From Bathynomus jamesi (Eukaryota; Arthropoda; Malacostraca; Isopoda; Cirolanidae): DNA of 64,000 nt. A program made the translations under genes and the position numbers. Below are positions 1-11,213 of this stretch, piece after piece (the stretch's first letter is position 1; every line of letters starts with the position of its first letter). The notes beneath the pieces were generated by a model that was not told the DNA's origin, did no database searches, and worked only from the letters and a program-made list of their open reading frames with translations. The stretch lies in contig JAJOZX010005784.1 in assembly GCA_023014485.1 (NCBI GenBank), forward strand, positions 173,501-237,500. The letters run 5' to 3'.

Positions 1-4
1 GAAC

Positions 5-202
5 TTGTCAGAAATATTGAAACCTTACAAAAAAGCATTGAACTCATTGGAAAATCACTGGAAGCAGGAGCCATCCCCACTCAAGATACCAAGAAGTAAT
101 CAGTGTGCAGAACGTGCAATCAAAGTTATGCAGGAACTGTATGCTGCCTGCAGAAACAAAAACAAACTGCAACTTCGGTTTATTCTAAGCAATAAGCAGT
201 AA
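5..202 (+). pseudogene. C-terminal fragment resembling element X protein
   Basis: This short open frame at the window edge ends in TAA at 200-202. Its last 40 residues begin LKIP, then a Gln-x2-Glu-Arg-Ala core, and run to a Ser-Asn-Lys-Gln end. They align by eye with the C-terminus of the element X gene at 50410-50676, which has LKIP, then HSQGVESAL and ends near LLESRQ. I infer a 5'-truncated, possibly diverged relative of the same transposon protein. It lies in a flotillin intron and shows no splice signals of its own. The match is short, so it could be another family with a similar helix. Confidence 0.35.
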
Positions 203-505
203 TATATGTACAAGTATTATAACGATTATGTTGTGAGTTCTTTTATTATATTACATGGAATATGCAATAAAGTTACGTATGCAATAATCGAATTTTTGAT
301 TTTGGGGTGACCTTTTCTAAAAAGATATTAAAATGAAAGTAGTTCATTTCTTTGTTTTTAGGCAAAAGTTCATCGAATTAAAGTACAGGAATATTAGGTT
401 GTAAAAAAGTTATAACCCTAGTGGCCACCAATTATTTTTTTCAGGAATCTTATTTTTATATCAAAAGCCAACTGTTAATGACTGATTAATTCTATCTTGA
501 GTTTC
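203..505. other. AT-rich intronic DNA, nothing recognised
   Basis: There is no reading frame, terminal repeat or RNA-like fold that I can support. It is presumed flotillin intron sequence between the fragment at the window edge and the SINE. Confidence 0.4.
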
Positions 506-803
506 AGCCCGGCCTATGTAACCTCTAGTTTCGGCGCGATATGACCTTAGTAGTTGAAGCGCCAGTGAAGCACTGCTATTCACTCATTCATTAACGTGGA
601 ATCTGAACCACGCCCCACCAGCACTCCAGCGTCTTAACCACTGGGTTATCCAGGGTACTCATTTATCTACCAATCAATTTTTATTGTGTGGAAGGATGAA
701 CAGCTGGGTTTGCTGCGCGCCGCCCGTCGTCACCGGGTCTCGATCCCGGGGCCGATGGATTCGTTGTTAGCAACGTTAATCACTAAACCACCGAGGCGCA
801 TTA
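506..803 (-). mobile_element. Dimeric tRNA-like SINE, single copy
   Basis: Read on the minus strand this unit starts GCGCCTCGGTGGTTTAGTG and contains two tRNA-like modules in tandem. The first has an A-box-like TGGTTTAGTGATTAACG and a T-arm with a 5-bp stem around ATCGAGA. The second has a GTGGTTAAGACGCTGG A-box and a T-arm-like hairpin around TTCAGATT. The same sequence recurs as two inverted copies at 56036-56616, so this is a dispersed repeat and not a functional tRNA. Paired A and B boxes imply Pol III transcription, which is family knowledge. The 3' boundary near 506 is approximate. Confidence 0.65.
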
Positions 804-1416
804 TGTAATGTATGAAAATTATTTCATGAAAGTAACATGTGAATGATACTTATGATGAAAATAACCACGGAAGACATCCTCAGGAATGTTATTAGACGAA
901 ATCGCTTGAGCACTATTTCACGTTTTAATTTTCCTTTGTGGTTATTTTCAACATCAGTTGCACTTACTTATTTTTTTTTACATGAAATAATATGATTTGT
1001 GATAACATATTAACTATCTAATTATAAACCAAAAAGAGAGTCATAAGAAAAGTACACAAAATATCCAATCATTACCCTTGTACGTCAGATTTTTAAGCAA
1101 CTACATTTAGAAAATCTCGAAGATGCGTCAAAAAAAGAGCAGTATTTTCTCGTTCAGAGCAATAAAATCTTGCTTCCCTTATAATCGAAAATGCTATGGT
1201 AAATAATTTTCGCTATTAAAGCTACTTAGGCCTACGTAAAAAATATATTAATTTAAAGGGCAAACAAATTTCATCATCGTAGCTGGTCTCATACGTGTTT
1301 AGGGACAGAAATATGGAATAACTTACCAATTGAATTGAAATTTCTTTCATGTAAAATCTTCCCCTTCAATAACCGAAAATGTTATTTTGTATTTTTACAA
1401 AGAAATTTAATTTCAG
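804..1416. other. Flotillin intron, no element recognised
   Basis: This is AT-rich intronic sequence ending in a pyrimidine-rich tract and TTTCAG at 1411-1416, the acceptor of the next exon. Nothing else is supported here. Confidence 0.5.
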
Positions 1417-1497
1417 AAAGCAGAAGCTGAATTGGCGTATGAGCTGCAGGCAGCGAAAACGAAACAAAAAATCAAAGAAGAACAGATGCAAATCAAG
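1417..1497 (+). CDS. FLOT1: Flotillin-1 internal exon (27 codons)
   Basis: The exon is bounded by TTTCAG and GTAAGG and carries exactly 27 codons in phase 0. It encodes KAEAELAYELQAAKTKQK and nine more residues. This is the start of the flotillin coiled-coil domain, with the Ala-Glu-rich pattern typical of the family. It splices in frame to 7575, where the reading continues VVERTQEIL. Flotillins are membrane-raft scaffold proteins on the cytosolic face of the plasma membrane and endosomes. The N-terminal SPFH region must lie upstream of the window, since no SPFH-coding exon is visible in bases 1-1416. Flotillin-1 is favoured over flotillin-2 because of the downstream VSSG...GAAK...TGEV-like segment. 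The exon is intact. Confidence 0.88.
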
Positions 1498-1572
1498 GTA
1501 AGGAGCAGTAATTTAGGACTCGAGACCTTTTTGTCTAGCCTCAGTCTCGATCGCTTTGGTCTCGGTCTCAGC

Positions 1573-1592
1573 CATGGTGGTCTCGACTACAT
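1573..1592 (+). repeat. 20-bp direct repeat bracketing the intronic LINE (left copy)
   Basis: The sequence catggtggtctcgactacat occurs exactly here and again at 7262-7281, on either side of the LINE. It is not immediately adjacent to the element ends, so it is not a simple TSD. Confidence 0.6.
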
Positions 1593-1746
1593 CACTGCTG
1601 AGTATGTTGATGTTCCTCAAATGCAACGAACACTTATCTTGTTTTAAGTAGGCAGTTAACTGCTGAGAAATGTCACAAACTATGAATTTGTGAATAAATT
1701 ATGACCCCTTTGCTTTGTCCGTAGCTATGGGGCGCGTCCCTCTATG

Positions 1747-1785
<39 letters not shown>

Positions 1786-2064
1786 TTCATTTGACCCTTC
1801 CCTTGGACCTTGGATGAGGGAGGTGGTTGTCCTTTACCCTCGTCGTCGCCCTTAAACCAAACCCAAGCCGTGACCTTACCAACTCTCACCGCGCGTTGGA
1901 TGAGAGTGGCCGCTTTTTAGGCACGGGGACTGGGTGTGAGTGTATCTCCCCTGCGTGACATCTATTGGCGGTGGGACCGAGTGTGCCCACAATTCGCCTT
2001 CCCCTTGTTGGAGCCGGTGGTGGCTGGATGCTCGCGGGGAAGAAAGTTTCTATTTTCATTTTTG

Positions 2065-3785
2065 CTATGGCTTCTTCCTCTCGGTTTACGACCCCTGCTT
2101 CTAATTCTCGGACTACAGTTTTGGATACTCCTCTCTCCTCTCTAGCCCCTATTGTTTCTTCGGGGGGAATGGTCCTGTCCAGACTACTACTACTTCGATC
2201 TCTTTGTCTTTATCCTCCACCAAGATGGTTGATTCTCGCCCTCGTACGTCTGCCATTGCTACTATGGAAAAAATAGGTCCTGCTCCAACCAGAGTAGCCT
2301 AAACACAACCTAGGCTACGTTGGAGATGGAAGACCTAGGCCAAAGATGAACCAGCCTAGCTATTTGTCCATAAACAGCACTTCCATACTCCTTTGTTAAA
2401 CAATTACAGCTGAAATGTCAGCTTATTTAACCTAAATTTAATAACCGAAGGGAAATTTATGAACTTCTTACCTTGAAATTTTATATAAGTTTTATTTCTT
2501 GACACCAATAATGAAAATTTTTATTCCGGCTTCTTTCGTCTCGCGCCCCTCCGTCCTCCCTGTTATTCTGCTTATTAAGCTTATCCCGATCTTTTTCTTC
2601 TTCCCAAAACCGTGTTGCCATTTCTAGCTATGGGATCTTTTTTTCTTTTCATCCCATATTTGTTTCTTCGTTGGTGTCTTTTTAATTTTTCTCAGCAAGA
2701 GTTCAAGTTCTCCTGATTTATTTTTTATTGTTATTATTTTTTTTTAATGTCAATATGGCTTATCCAAGATTAGGTGGGTCTTCCATTTCGGTACTCCCAA
2801 ATTTTCCACAGCTACTTTGGAACCTTATGCTCTTCAGGGGTTTCCTTGGGGTTCTCCCTCGCGGAGTACCCTTTACCCTTTCTCCTCCCCATGAACACCG
2901 ACGGATTCGTCGGTCTTGGAAGCTCGTTTCCGTGGCCTCAACATTTCCGTCCCTCTCGACTTCCCCTATCGCCCTTTTTATTATTAAACCGACCACCTCT
3001 CGACCACCGTGCTGGGGTTCTGCCCAGGTCTCGGGAGGATATTTCGGAGCTCCGTGATGGGTCCTCACTTATCAAATCTCGATCTCCGGAACAGAGTGGT
3101 GCCCTGGCTGCCATATCCACCTTGGGCGAGTGTCCGGTGTCTTGCGCCCTCGACTCGAGGATGAACTCTGTCCCGCAACTTTTAGACGTCTCAGAGGAAG
3201 ACCTCCGCTTATGTTTTGCAGTGGAAGGCGTCTTCTGTACATCGTTTTACGAAGCGACTTAATGGCTGTCTTCAGCCCACTCCGCGCCTACGCTTGCCTT
3301 TTGACCAGCTGTCGCCTCCAGCACACGTCTGGTATGCTTGGCCTCGTTTTAATGTACGGCCTTGCGCCCCTCCACCTACGCGTTGTTTTAATTACCAGTC
3401 ATTCGGGCATACCGGTTTCCGTTGTCGCCGGTCTATTCGTGTCTGCGTCCATTGTGGCCAAGATTTCCATGGTGTGCTATGTTCTAACACCCTTTCTTGT
3501 ATTAACTGCGGTGGTAACCATCCTACTTCCTCAGCTTCATGTATTATTTATAAGTTCGAATTTGAAATTGTTACTCTGAAGACCAAGGAGCGCACGACTT
3601 TCCCTGAGGCTCGAGCTCAGTTTCGCGCTCGTTTTGTTCGAGAACATGTCACATTCGGTGACATTCTTCGTGTTTCTCGTTCGCAATCTGACCACTTACG
3701 AAAACCCCCCTTTTGCCTCCTCTCTTCCCCCAGTTCCTTCTTCGCTCACTTCGGCCCAGCTCTGCTCTCCATAGCGTCGGGCTAA
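2065..3785 (+). pseudogene. LINE ORF1 (Gag-like) remnant with zinc knuckles
   Basis: A start at about 2067 gives MASSSRFTTPASNS and an open frame to 2276. About 250 bp of AT-rich, non-coding-looking DNA follows, and coding-like sequence resumes from about 2520. The best-preserved part is 3216-3785, which carries three CCHC-type zinc knuckles at about 3384-3543. The first reads CFNYQSFGHTGFRC with Tyr where the second Cys belongs. The second starts CVHC and the third CINCGGNH. These bind element RNA in related LINEs. The frame is broken several times, so no complete protein is encoded. Confidence 0.6.
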
Positions 3786-4651
3786 GCAACCTTCCTTGGC
3801 CCGAACGCCTCCGCGCCGCATTCTCTCCTTCGAGGGCGTCTGTGGGGCTGCCTCCTTGTGGGAACCCTCCTGCTGGTCAGGGCGGGTATTAACCGTCGGG
3901 CCGAGAAGACCTCCCCTGGTTCTCCAGTTTCTAACCGCCGCCACCGTCTCTCGGATCTGGTTCTCTCTCCGCACTCTTCCGCTGTCACTATGAGTGGTAC
4001 CCTTACAGACCCTGCCCGACGTTCTACTTTATCCCTCTGTTCCAAGTCGGTGACCCCTCTCCTCCAAGCCAGAACTCTGTATATACTACGGGTCCTGGTG
4101 GCTCAATTCCCTCTTCGCAGGTGGACCTCGTCAGTCTTTCACCAAATTCGTCTGTCCCTGTTTCTCACCCTCCGAACTTCCGCCAGTTGGAGAGCCAACT
4201 TGCGGTGTTGAACTCCCTCCCGTCAGCCTTACCCGCCCATTCTTGCTCCTTGTTAGACGTCCCTATACCCCCAACATATTCTTGCTCTCCGTCAACCGTT
4301 CAGTCTGGCTCCCTCTCCTTGTTCCGACAATGCTTCTGTCCCTGCTCCTTTAGAAGTGCGACGCTGTCGCTTTAGAAAGTCCTGCATTCCAGTTCCTGTT
4401 ACCTCCTCTCTCCCTGCTCGCCCGTCTGTTTCCCGCCTGCGGCCTCAGCCTGAACAGGTTGGGTCAGACTCGGACTTGCGGGAGAACCGCCGTATCTGCT
4501 CCATTGTTTCTGGTCGGTAGTTATTTCCCTTTTACCTTTTTATTTTAATTTTAACTTTTCCTTTACATTTTTCTTTTATCGTTTATACTTTTCTCCTTTA
4601 CACTTTTAACTTTTACCCTTTTAAGTTTTTTCCCTTTGTATCTCCATTATA

Positions 4652-5315
4652 ATGACTTATTTTAATTCCATCCTTCACTGGAACTGTCGCGGCATTTTTG
4701 CCAACTATGAAGGTCTTTTCCCTCCTTTTACAAATGTACCAACCTGCTTGCGTTTGTCTCCAAGAAACAATTTTGGGTTTTCGATCTATGCCTTCTCCTA
4801 CTGGCTACATCTCTTTTACAAACCCCTTGCCCGCTCATGGTCCTCGAGGTGGTTCAGCCATAGCCATAGCCCACTCATACTTCGATCTACATTGCAGGTG
4901 ATTGCCGTCCGGCTTTCTTTGTCTCGGCAGTATACCGTCTGTTCCGTTTACCTCCCTCCACACGCCCCCGTCTCTCGAGAGGAGCTAGTGGAAGTTGTTG
5001 ATAAACTTCCTAGACCTTTTAGGTGATTTTACTAGTCGTAGCTCACTGTGGGGTGATGTCCTGGACACCTTAATGGCTGGTTCCTTGATCTCCATGATGT
5101 CATCCTACTCCCTCCACTGTCTCAACTCAGGTGCTCCTACTTACTATCACTTTCACACTGATACTTTCTCCTGCATCGATCTCTCCTTTGGTTTCACCGA
5201 TGCTTTTCTGGACTTTTCCTGGGAAGTCTTGGGGGATGACTACGGGAGTGACCATTTTCCGGTGCGGCTGTCGTTTATTGTTCCCGGCACTAATCTGCCA
5301 CTTTCCTCCCGTTGA
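4652..5315 (+). pseudogene. LINE endonuclease (EEP fold) remnant
   Basis: Pieces in three frames give an apurinic-like endonuclease in the expected order. The pieces are LHWNCRGIFANYEGL (4670s), CVCLQETILGF (4750s), GPRGGSAIAIAHS (4840s), GDFTSRSSLWGD (5030s) and GDDYGSDHFPVRLSF (5240s). The catalytic Glu of the QET motif and the terminal SDH are present. The family enzyme nicks target DNA to prime reverse transcription. At least two frameshifts inactivate it. Confidence 0.7.
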
Positions 5316-5534
5316 CTTTTTTCTAGAGCCGACTGGGAGTCCTATCTTAGCCTTACCTACGTGTCGTGTACAGCCCACGATGTCTAATCGGTGGACGGAT
5401 GTTAAGATTTCCTGGGCTCGAGAATTTTGAATGCGGCTGAGAAGACAATTCCCAGTATAAAATGTTCCTCTCATAGACTCTCTCTTTTCATAGACGTAGG
5501 ACTACTACTGTCCCTCCTCTATCGCTGTTTTTAC

Positions 5535-7052
5535 CCAGTAATCCCATTCCGGTAAGGGACACATTTAAATTTTTAGGCCTTATTTTCGACTCCCGTCTTA
5601 CTTGGGTACCTCATTTGAGGAATTTAAGACTCCACTCGGCGTACCCTTCCACTTTTAGACCATTTCTCCCATATGTCTTGGGGAGCTGATACTCTCCTGC
5701 TTGTACACCTCTCTAGTTCAGTTGAGAATTGAATATGGCTGCGAAGTCTACAGCTCCGCTTCCGTCTCTCGATTACAAATCCTGGACCCTCTTCATAATT
5801 AGGGTCTCCGCCTGGCTACCGGAACCTTTCTCTCTTCACCGGTGGCTAGTCTTCAGGTGGAGTGCGACTCCCCTCCTCTTCGGTTCTGTCGTGCATACCT
5901 TCAAACAAGAAGTTATTACCGTGCTCATAGGATTCCTTCCTCCCTTCTCTGTACTACCCTTGATACAACTCTTGGCTCCTCACTTCAACTGTCCATGCCT
6001 TCCTTTCCCATCATGCTCTTCCTCCACCTCAGTTCCTCCCAGTCTCGTTTCAGGTCCTCCCTCCGTGGATCCTACATCCGATCTCCTACTGCAAAGATTT
6101 GTGTCCCTTTGATAAAAAGTCCACCCCTAGTGCTGTCCTGTTGTTTTTGTCCTGTGAACATCTCACTTGTCACTCTTCCTCCATTCATATTTATACAGAT
6201 GGCTCCCATTCTCCATTAGGCGTAGCCACTTCGGCGGTTTTCTATCTCCCTTGTAAAATTGCTCGGAGTATTCATCTCTCTCGCGACACTTCCATTTACT
6301 GAGCGGAACTCTGCTATTTTGGAAGCTCTAACCCAAATTGGTGCTCTTTCTCCGAGTTCGTTTGTTTTTTTTCGGTTTCCCACAGTGCTCTGAGTGTCCT
6401 TAAAATCTCATGACCCTAAACACACACTGGTCCGAAGAATACAGTAATTACTCCTTTTTTTTCTCAGCTTATTCCGCGCGGTGTGTTTCTTTGTGTTGGA
6501 CCCCTTCTCATGTGGGTATTTCCGGTAACGAGGAGGTGGACATTTTGGCCAGGCGAGCTTGCTCTCTTCCTGTTACCCCTAAATCTTCCCCCTTCTTAGA
6601 TTTCATTCCTTCCCTCCGCCGCCATTTCAGGTTGCTATGGCAGCACGACTGGGATGGTGTCGGGCCGTCGGCGTAAACGAACTCCACCGTCTCAAGCCTG
6701 TTCTTCGTCATTGGTCTTCTTCATATCATAAATCCCGGCATAAGGAAGTTCTATTGGTTCGTCTGAGAATTGGTCGCACCCGTTTGATTCATGGCCACCT
6801 TATGTCTAGAAATCCCCCCCCCCCCCCCCCCCCCCCCCCCCGAGTCATGCCCGCATTGTAATGTTCCTCTCTGTTGAGCATGTGTTTATTTTCTGTCCTC
6901 TTTATTCAAACTTCTGTTTGCAGTGCTTCCCGGAGTTACATTCCCATCCGGCCTCGACGCGTCTTCGGTCCATTCTTGCAGAGGGTGCCTCTTTCTCTGT
7001 CGGCCCCATATTTGATTTCCTCCGACTGTCACTGCTCCTGTCCCGCCTGTAA
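5535..7052 (+). pseudogene. LINE post-RT region, RNase H and Cys/His tail
   Basis: The piece opens with VRDTFKFLGLIFDSRLTW, the segment that follows the RT palm in I/Jockey-type LINEs, so the palm with its FADD box has been deleted just upstream near 5480. An RNase H domain follows: IYTDGSHSPLGVATS (about 6190) carries the first catalytic Asp, and WTPSHVGISGNEEVD (about 6500) carries the His/Asp end. The C-terminal tail RLIHGHLMS ... VEHVFIFCPLY is typical of this group. Frames change repeatedly, so this is a fossil. Confidence 0.72.
6812..6841 (+). repeat. Poly-C run in LINE tail
   Basis: About 30 consecutive C fall exactly where the LINE tail normally has a few proline codons before the CPHC cluster. 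It is either a microsatellite expansion or a homopolymer sequencing artefact. Confidence 0.85.
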
Positions 7053-7574
7053 CTTAGTCTCGCCGTGATATGAACCTGTCTAGTTTTGAAACGGCGGTCA
7101 ATCCCAAAGGAAAAAACATATAAATAAATAAATTATGAGTAAATTTTGCAATTGTCACTTAACCCGTTTCGAATCTTTATTCCTGAATATGAAATACAGA
7201 GCTTAGGAATTAGGCATTACACACTACACAGTATTGAATACATGCAAAAATTGCATATGGTCATGGTGGTCTCGACTACATAACTGGTAAGGAGCAATAT
7301 TTTTCACGATTGTTCTCATCTTTTGGAAGGTGAAAAGAACTAGTGTACTATGTTGCATTTAAAGACTAAGCTGTAAGGAAATGGACCCTTCAGATGACGA
7401 TTATGTAGAACATAATTGCCAATGTTCAGGTCAAAGTTTTTCAAAGTTAGAGTAGCCTTGTTTCACTTGTCTTAAAAATTAGTTAAACTTTCTTTTCAGC
7501 TTTACAGGAATTTCTCTCGTACTTTCGGAATGATTCATTTTACATTAATTCATGTATTTATCTTGCAATTTCAG

Positions 7575-7681
7575 GTGGTAGAAAGAACTCAGGAAATTTT
7601 GATTCAAGAACAAGAAATAATGAGGCGCGAAAAGGAACTCGAAGCGACTGTTAAGCAACCGGCAGATGCTGAGAAATTCAG
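7575..7681 (+). CDS. FLOT1: Flotillin-1 internal exon
   Basis: The exon lies between TTTCAG (7569-7574) and GTGACC (7682 on). It has 35 codons plus two bases and encodes [20 protein letters not shown] and the following [15 protein letters not shown]. This is the conserved flotillin coiled-coil stretch ([22 protein letters not shown]). The split codon AG joins the G at 8195 to give Arg, continuing RLEKIAEA. The 6.1-kb intron before it contains the LINE. No disabling change is seen. Confidence 0.88.
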
Positions 7682-8194
7682 GTGACCGAGCGTTTAGATT
7701 CCGAAGCTCAGTAAAATCTTTTGAGGAAAGTTTCCACCATAATTGGTTAACCTTACTAGCCGGTGTTAACCATGTATCGGTTCCTCATCATCCAGTTATG
7801 CCATTATGTTGTAGGAAAGTGGATAATAGAGTTAAGGCTCAGTTTAATTCAAGGAACAGTTCGAGTATATTTTTGCAGTATATGATCGTTTTTCATTTTT
7901 TTTTTTGCCTTTCTTTTCTCTAAATTGATGAGTTGGCTGAAAAGTTATTGCAATAATCAATGCAGCACAGAAGATGTACACTTGTGGGATACAGGTCTTA
8001 AAAAACAAGTTCCAAAAGCCTCCAAAACTACCATTTATTTGTAGTTTTTGGCGAAAATAATAAAATTGCCAAAAACAACGCCCAAAAATTAGTAATTAGT
8101 AGGTTATTTACCCTTTCCCCCCGACGGTTTTTTTCTGTCACTATGTTGGAGATAAATTCCTTTGCCATTCAAAAGTAATTTTTCTCATGTTAAG

Positions 8195-8405
8195 GTTAGA
8201 AAAGATCGCCGAAGCAACACGAAATAAGTATACTTTGGAGGCGGAAGCTGAAGCGGAAGCAATTCGTGTGAAGGCTGAGGCCGAGGCTTATGCCATCGAA
8301 CAGAAGGGGAAGGCGGAGGCGATGACGATGGCCCTGAAAGCAGAGGCATGGAAGGAGTTTAAGGACGCGGCCCTTATGGAAATGTACCTCGAAATACTCC
8401 CAAAA
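8195..8405 (+). CDS. FLOT1: Flotillin-1 internal exon
   Basis: The acceptor is TTAAG and the donor is GTAATT at 8406. With the two carried bases the exon encodes 71 codons. The protein is rich in Glu-Ala heptads ([20 protein letters not shown]) and ends MYLEILPK, the family pattern before the C-terminal globular end. The EA repeats form the flotillin-domain coiled coil that mediates hetero-oligomerisation, which is family knowledge. The acceptor has a weak pyrimidine tract but gives perfect phase on both sides. Confidence 0.88.
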
Positions 8406-8603
8406 GTAATTAACCACCATTCCATTCTCTTCATCAGTATCATCATTGTTAAGAGATTGACTTGCTCGTTCAGTCAACATCTTTGTTCAGTATCCTTGCG
8501 CGAGTTATTTCCCATTTACGTTCGAATTGCTTCTTTGCTCATTGTTAAATACTAGAATTTTATAATAATTTTACACTATTAACTCAAACTTGCTTATTTT
8601 CAG

Positions 8604-8768
8604 GTTGCCGCCGAAGTAGCTGCGCCCTTATCTCAGGCGAAGAAAGTTACCATGGTCAGTTCCGGCACTTCCGATGTTGGTGCTGCTAAGCTTACGAGCG
8701 AGGTAATGGACATTATCACCAGAGTCCCTACCATGGTCAAAAACGTGACGGGAGTTGATGTGAGCAAG
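8604..8768 (+). CDS. FLOT1: Flotillin-1 penultimate coding exon
   Basis: Acceptor TTTTCAG and donor GTAAGC bound 55 codons in phase 0. The product contains PLSQAKKVTMVSSG, GAAKLTSEVMDIITRVP and ends TGVDVSK. This is the flotillin-1 C-terminal segment, where vertebrate proteins have only about nine residues after the equivalent point. The last few codons must therefore lie on another exon. The best phase-0 candidate I can see is at 54221-54238, beyond the transposon nest. Confidence 0.88.
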
Positions 8769-9671
8769 GTAAGCATTGATACACAGTTATTCGATCTTTA
8801 TCGGTACCCACATTTATCACCAATTTCTTGTTGTCTCTAAATCTAAATGATTAAATGCGCAAAGATTGGGCGAGAGTTGAGCCATGAACTTCATCCAAGA
8901 GAAAAATTTTGTTTGTCCTCGTCATTTGGCAAGACCAAACCCGGAACTCTGTAATGCTAAGCGAGGGTGCTTCCCATGAGTCAGCTTAGCGCTAAACATT
9001 TGAGTTTCTGGTTTAGTCGCACCAGAAGATGGACTTAAGTGAAGTGCAGTTGAGATAAATGTTACTGATTCAGATATATTTCGTTTTCTCTTGTCGTTGA
9101 GACAGGTTGAGTTGGAGAGAATGATTCAGTGAATAATAATAATAATAATAGTAATAATAGTAATAACTATTTTACCGCTACCATAGTTTGCTTCTTATAA
9201 CTTGAAAAGATTGTCACTATTGACTGACAGAAGTTGGTAATTATGGAAAAACTAAACGTGCCTGTCGTACATTTTACCTTACAAGTCGCATTTCAGTACA
9301 AAATAATGATGTATATTACATTGTATAACTACAAATTGCGTCGGTTTCAGAGAGAAGCGTATTAGGGATAAGGGGAAAAATACCTAGACAACGAAACAAG
9401 ACTTAGAGATAGGGAAAAATACCTGGACAACGAAAAGACGCAAGAAAACATATTTTTTTCGTATCAAATTTTTCATTGCTGACATTGGTGAAAACTTACA
9501 AGATAGAAACATTCCACTGATTCACAATACTATCTCAGTCGCATAATGCTCGGGATAAGTTGAATGCATGTTCACTGTTCAGTCTTCTGACAAAGTGTAG
9601 TGAAAACGTGAACTGAAACTTCACAGAAAAAAGGTAAGCCGACCATAAAAAACAACTAAGAACGATGACCT
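8769..9671. other. Start of the long last flotillin intron
   Basis: This is non-coding. It contains an (AAT)n-type microsatellite at about 9136-9170 and an imperfect tandem duplication of agggaaaaatacctRgacaa near 9370-9440. No other element is recognised. Confidence 0.5.
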
Positions 9672-9679
9672 ACGACAAT

Positions 9680-10185
9680 CAGAGCTGGGCAATAAATACA
9701 TTGAATGTATTTAAATACTAAATACTAAATACATGGGAGAAATGTATTTAAATACTAAATACTAAATACATTTTACGAATGTATTTAGATACTAAATACA
9801 AAATACATCAATTGTATTTAAGTACATTTGTAAATACATTTTAAATACATACAAATTTTAACATATGCATTCACTAATTCATGACACGCACACGATAAAG
9901 AAATCAACCGCTTTCGACTAAGAGTAGCACACAACTGATTGAACTGACACGAAACATGAACCATGCTGTACTACACTGTCGACGCGTCGTACTGTGCTAG
10001 TACAGAACGTGTATAAACCAGTAAAAGTATTTACATTTTTATATTTTGAGTATTTAAATACATTGTATTTAAATACTATATTTAAATACATGAAAAACAA
10101 TGTATTTATAAATACAGTTCTAAATACACAAATGTATTTAAATACGTATTTAAATACAAATGTATTTAAATACTGCCCAGCTCTG
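9680..10185. mobile_element. hAT-type MITE with 8-bp TSD
   Basis: The ends are CAGAGCTGGGCA and its inverted complement TGCCCAGCTCTG. The flanking 8 bp acgacaat is repeated exactly at 9672-9679 and 10186-10193. The interior is palindromic AT-rich DNA built from ATGTATTTAAATAC-like motifs, with no coding capacity. An 8-bp TSD with a CAG start marks the hAT superfamily. The element lies in the flotillin intron just left of another hAT MITE. Confidence 0.88.
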
Positions 10186-10230
10186 ACGACAATAAATAGG
10201 CCCAAGGGTCTAAGACGGTACACATTTGTC

Positions 10231-11205
10231 CAGGGCTGTGGAGTCGGTGATAAAATTTGCCGACTCCAACTCCGACTCCAAAAATTTTAACATTCCGACT
10301 CCGACTCCAGAAATCTGACTTGTATAATAACGACTCCGACGGAATGTTAAGGCCAAATTGATTACGATTAGCTTTATTAGGCCAATGGAGATTCATAAAC
10401 AAGGCATTTCGTCACCACCACATGACTAATCAGGTTACTTAGTGGCTGTAACTATGCCTTAATGGCTTTTTTTCTCTTTATTCAAAAATTACAATAAATC
10501 CCAAAATACAAACTGATTGAAACTTAAACAAAATAAGATTATTATTGGTTTAGCAAATTAATAAGATGTTTTTGTATTATTATAAACATCCGTAACAAAA
10601 TGTACTAACCTAAACTGAATTTGTTCTTAAAAAAAGGATTGCTTCCATTAAATCTTCTTTCAGTGATGCTTATCAAAATTATCAAATTGAAATCTAAAAA
10701 TCTGAAAAAGATTTAGGGTTGCTAGTACAAAATTTTTGAATTTCCTTATTATTAATTATGTTAATTAATTAATTATAATCCTTATTAATTATAAGCAACT
10801 ATATTTATATATTATTTATATTTATATATTTATATATATATTATTTATATATTATATTATATATTAAAACATTAAGTTAAATCTATTTTATTCATAAAAT
10901 TGAGCTAGGCCTAGGCCTAGGCTGCTATGGTTATAATTGAAGGATTTGCACCGACTCCGACTCCATCCAACTATGCACTTCCGACTCCGACTCCACTCAA
11001 AATTGACCTACTCCACGACTCTGACTCCACGACTCTGACTCCACGACTCTGACTCCACGACTCTGACTCCACGACTCTGACTCCACGACTCTGACTCCAC
11101 GACTCTGACTCCACGACTCTGACTCCACGACTCTGACTCCACGACTCTGACTCCACGACTCTGACTCCACGACTCTGACTCCACGACTCTGACTCCACAG
11201 CCCTG
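10231..11205. mobile_element. hAT-type MITE with minisatellite interior and 8-bp TSD
   Basis: The TIR CAGGGCTGTGGAGTC at the left pairs with the right end GACTCTGACTCCACAGCCCTG, with mismatches. The TSD catttgtc is exact at 10223-10230 and 11206-11213. Both sides carry GACTCCGACTCC-type subterminal repeats, expanded on the right into a 14-bp minisatellite. There is no transposase. Confidence 0.88.
11016..11197 (+). repeat. 14-bp minisatellite, 13 units
   Basis: Unit cgactctgactcca is repeated 13 times with no sequence change. It produces open frames on the minus strand purely because 14 is not a multiple of three, so these are not genes. Confidence 0.95.
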
Positions 11206-11213
11206 CATTTGTC

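Larger units (their letters stand above)
1748..7135 (+). mobile_element. I/Jockey-like non-LTR retrotransposon, RT core deleted
   Basis: This degenerate LINE sits in flotillin intron 1417/7575, in the same orientation as the gene. In order it has a poly-T and GC-richer leader, an ORF1 remnant with zinc knuckles, an EEP-type endonuclease, a post-RT thumb segment, an RNase H domain, a Cys/His tail and a 3' tail of ATAA units near 7120-7135. The palm of the reverse transcriptase is missing, so it could not have moved after that deletion. An RNase H domain points to the I/R1/LOA/Ingi group. The clade assignment is inference. Left boundary uncertain within about 100 bp. Confidence 0.75.

Noticed and set aside
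506..803. Functional tRNA genes
   Set aside because: The modules occur in tandem within a dispersed repeat and the acceptor stems do not close, so this is a SINE.
9117..9131. Acceptor-like gagacag followed by a short frame VELERMIQ as flotillin end
   Set aside because: Weak pyrimidine tract and no poly(A) signal recognised nearby. The sequence does not resemble flotillin C-termini.
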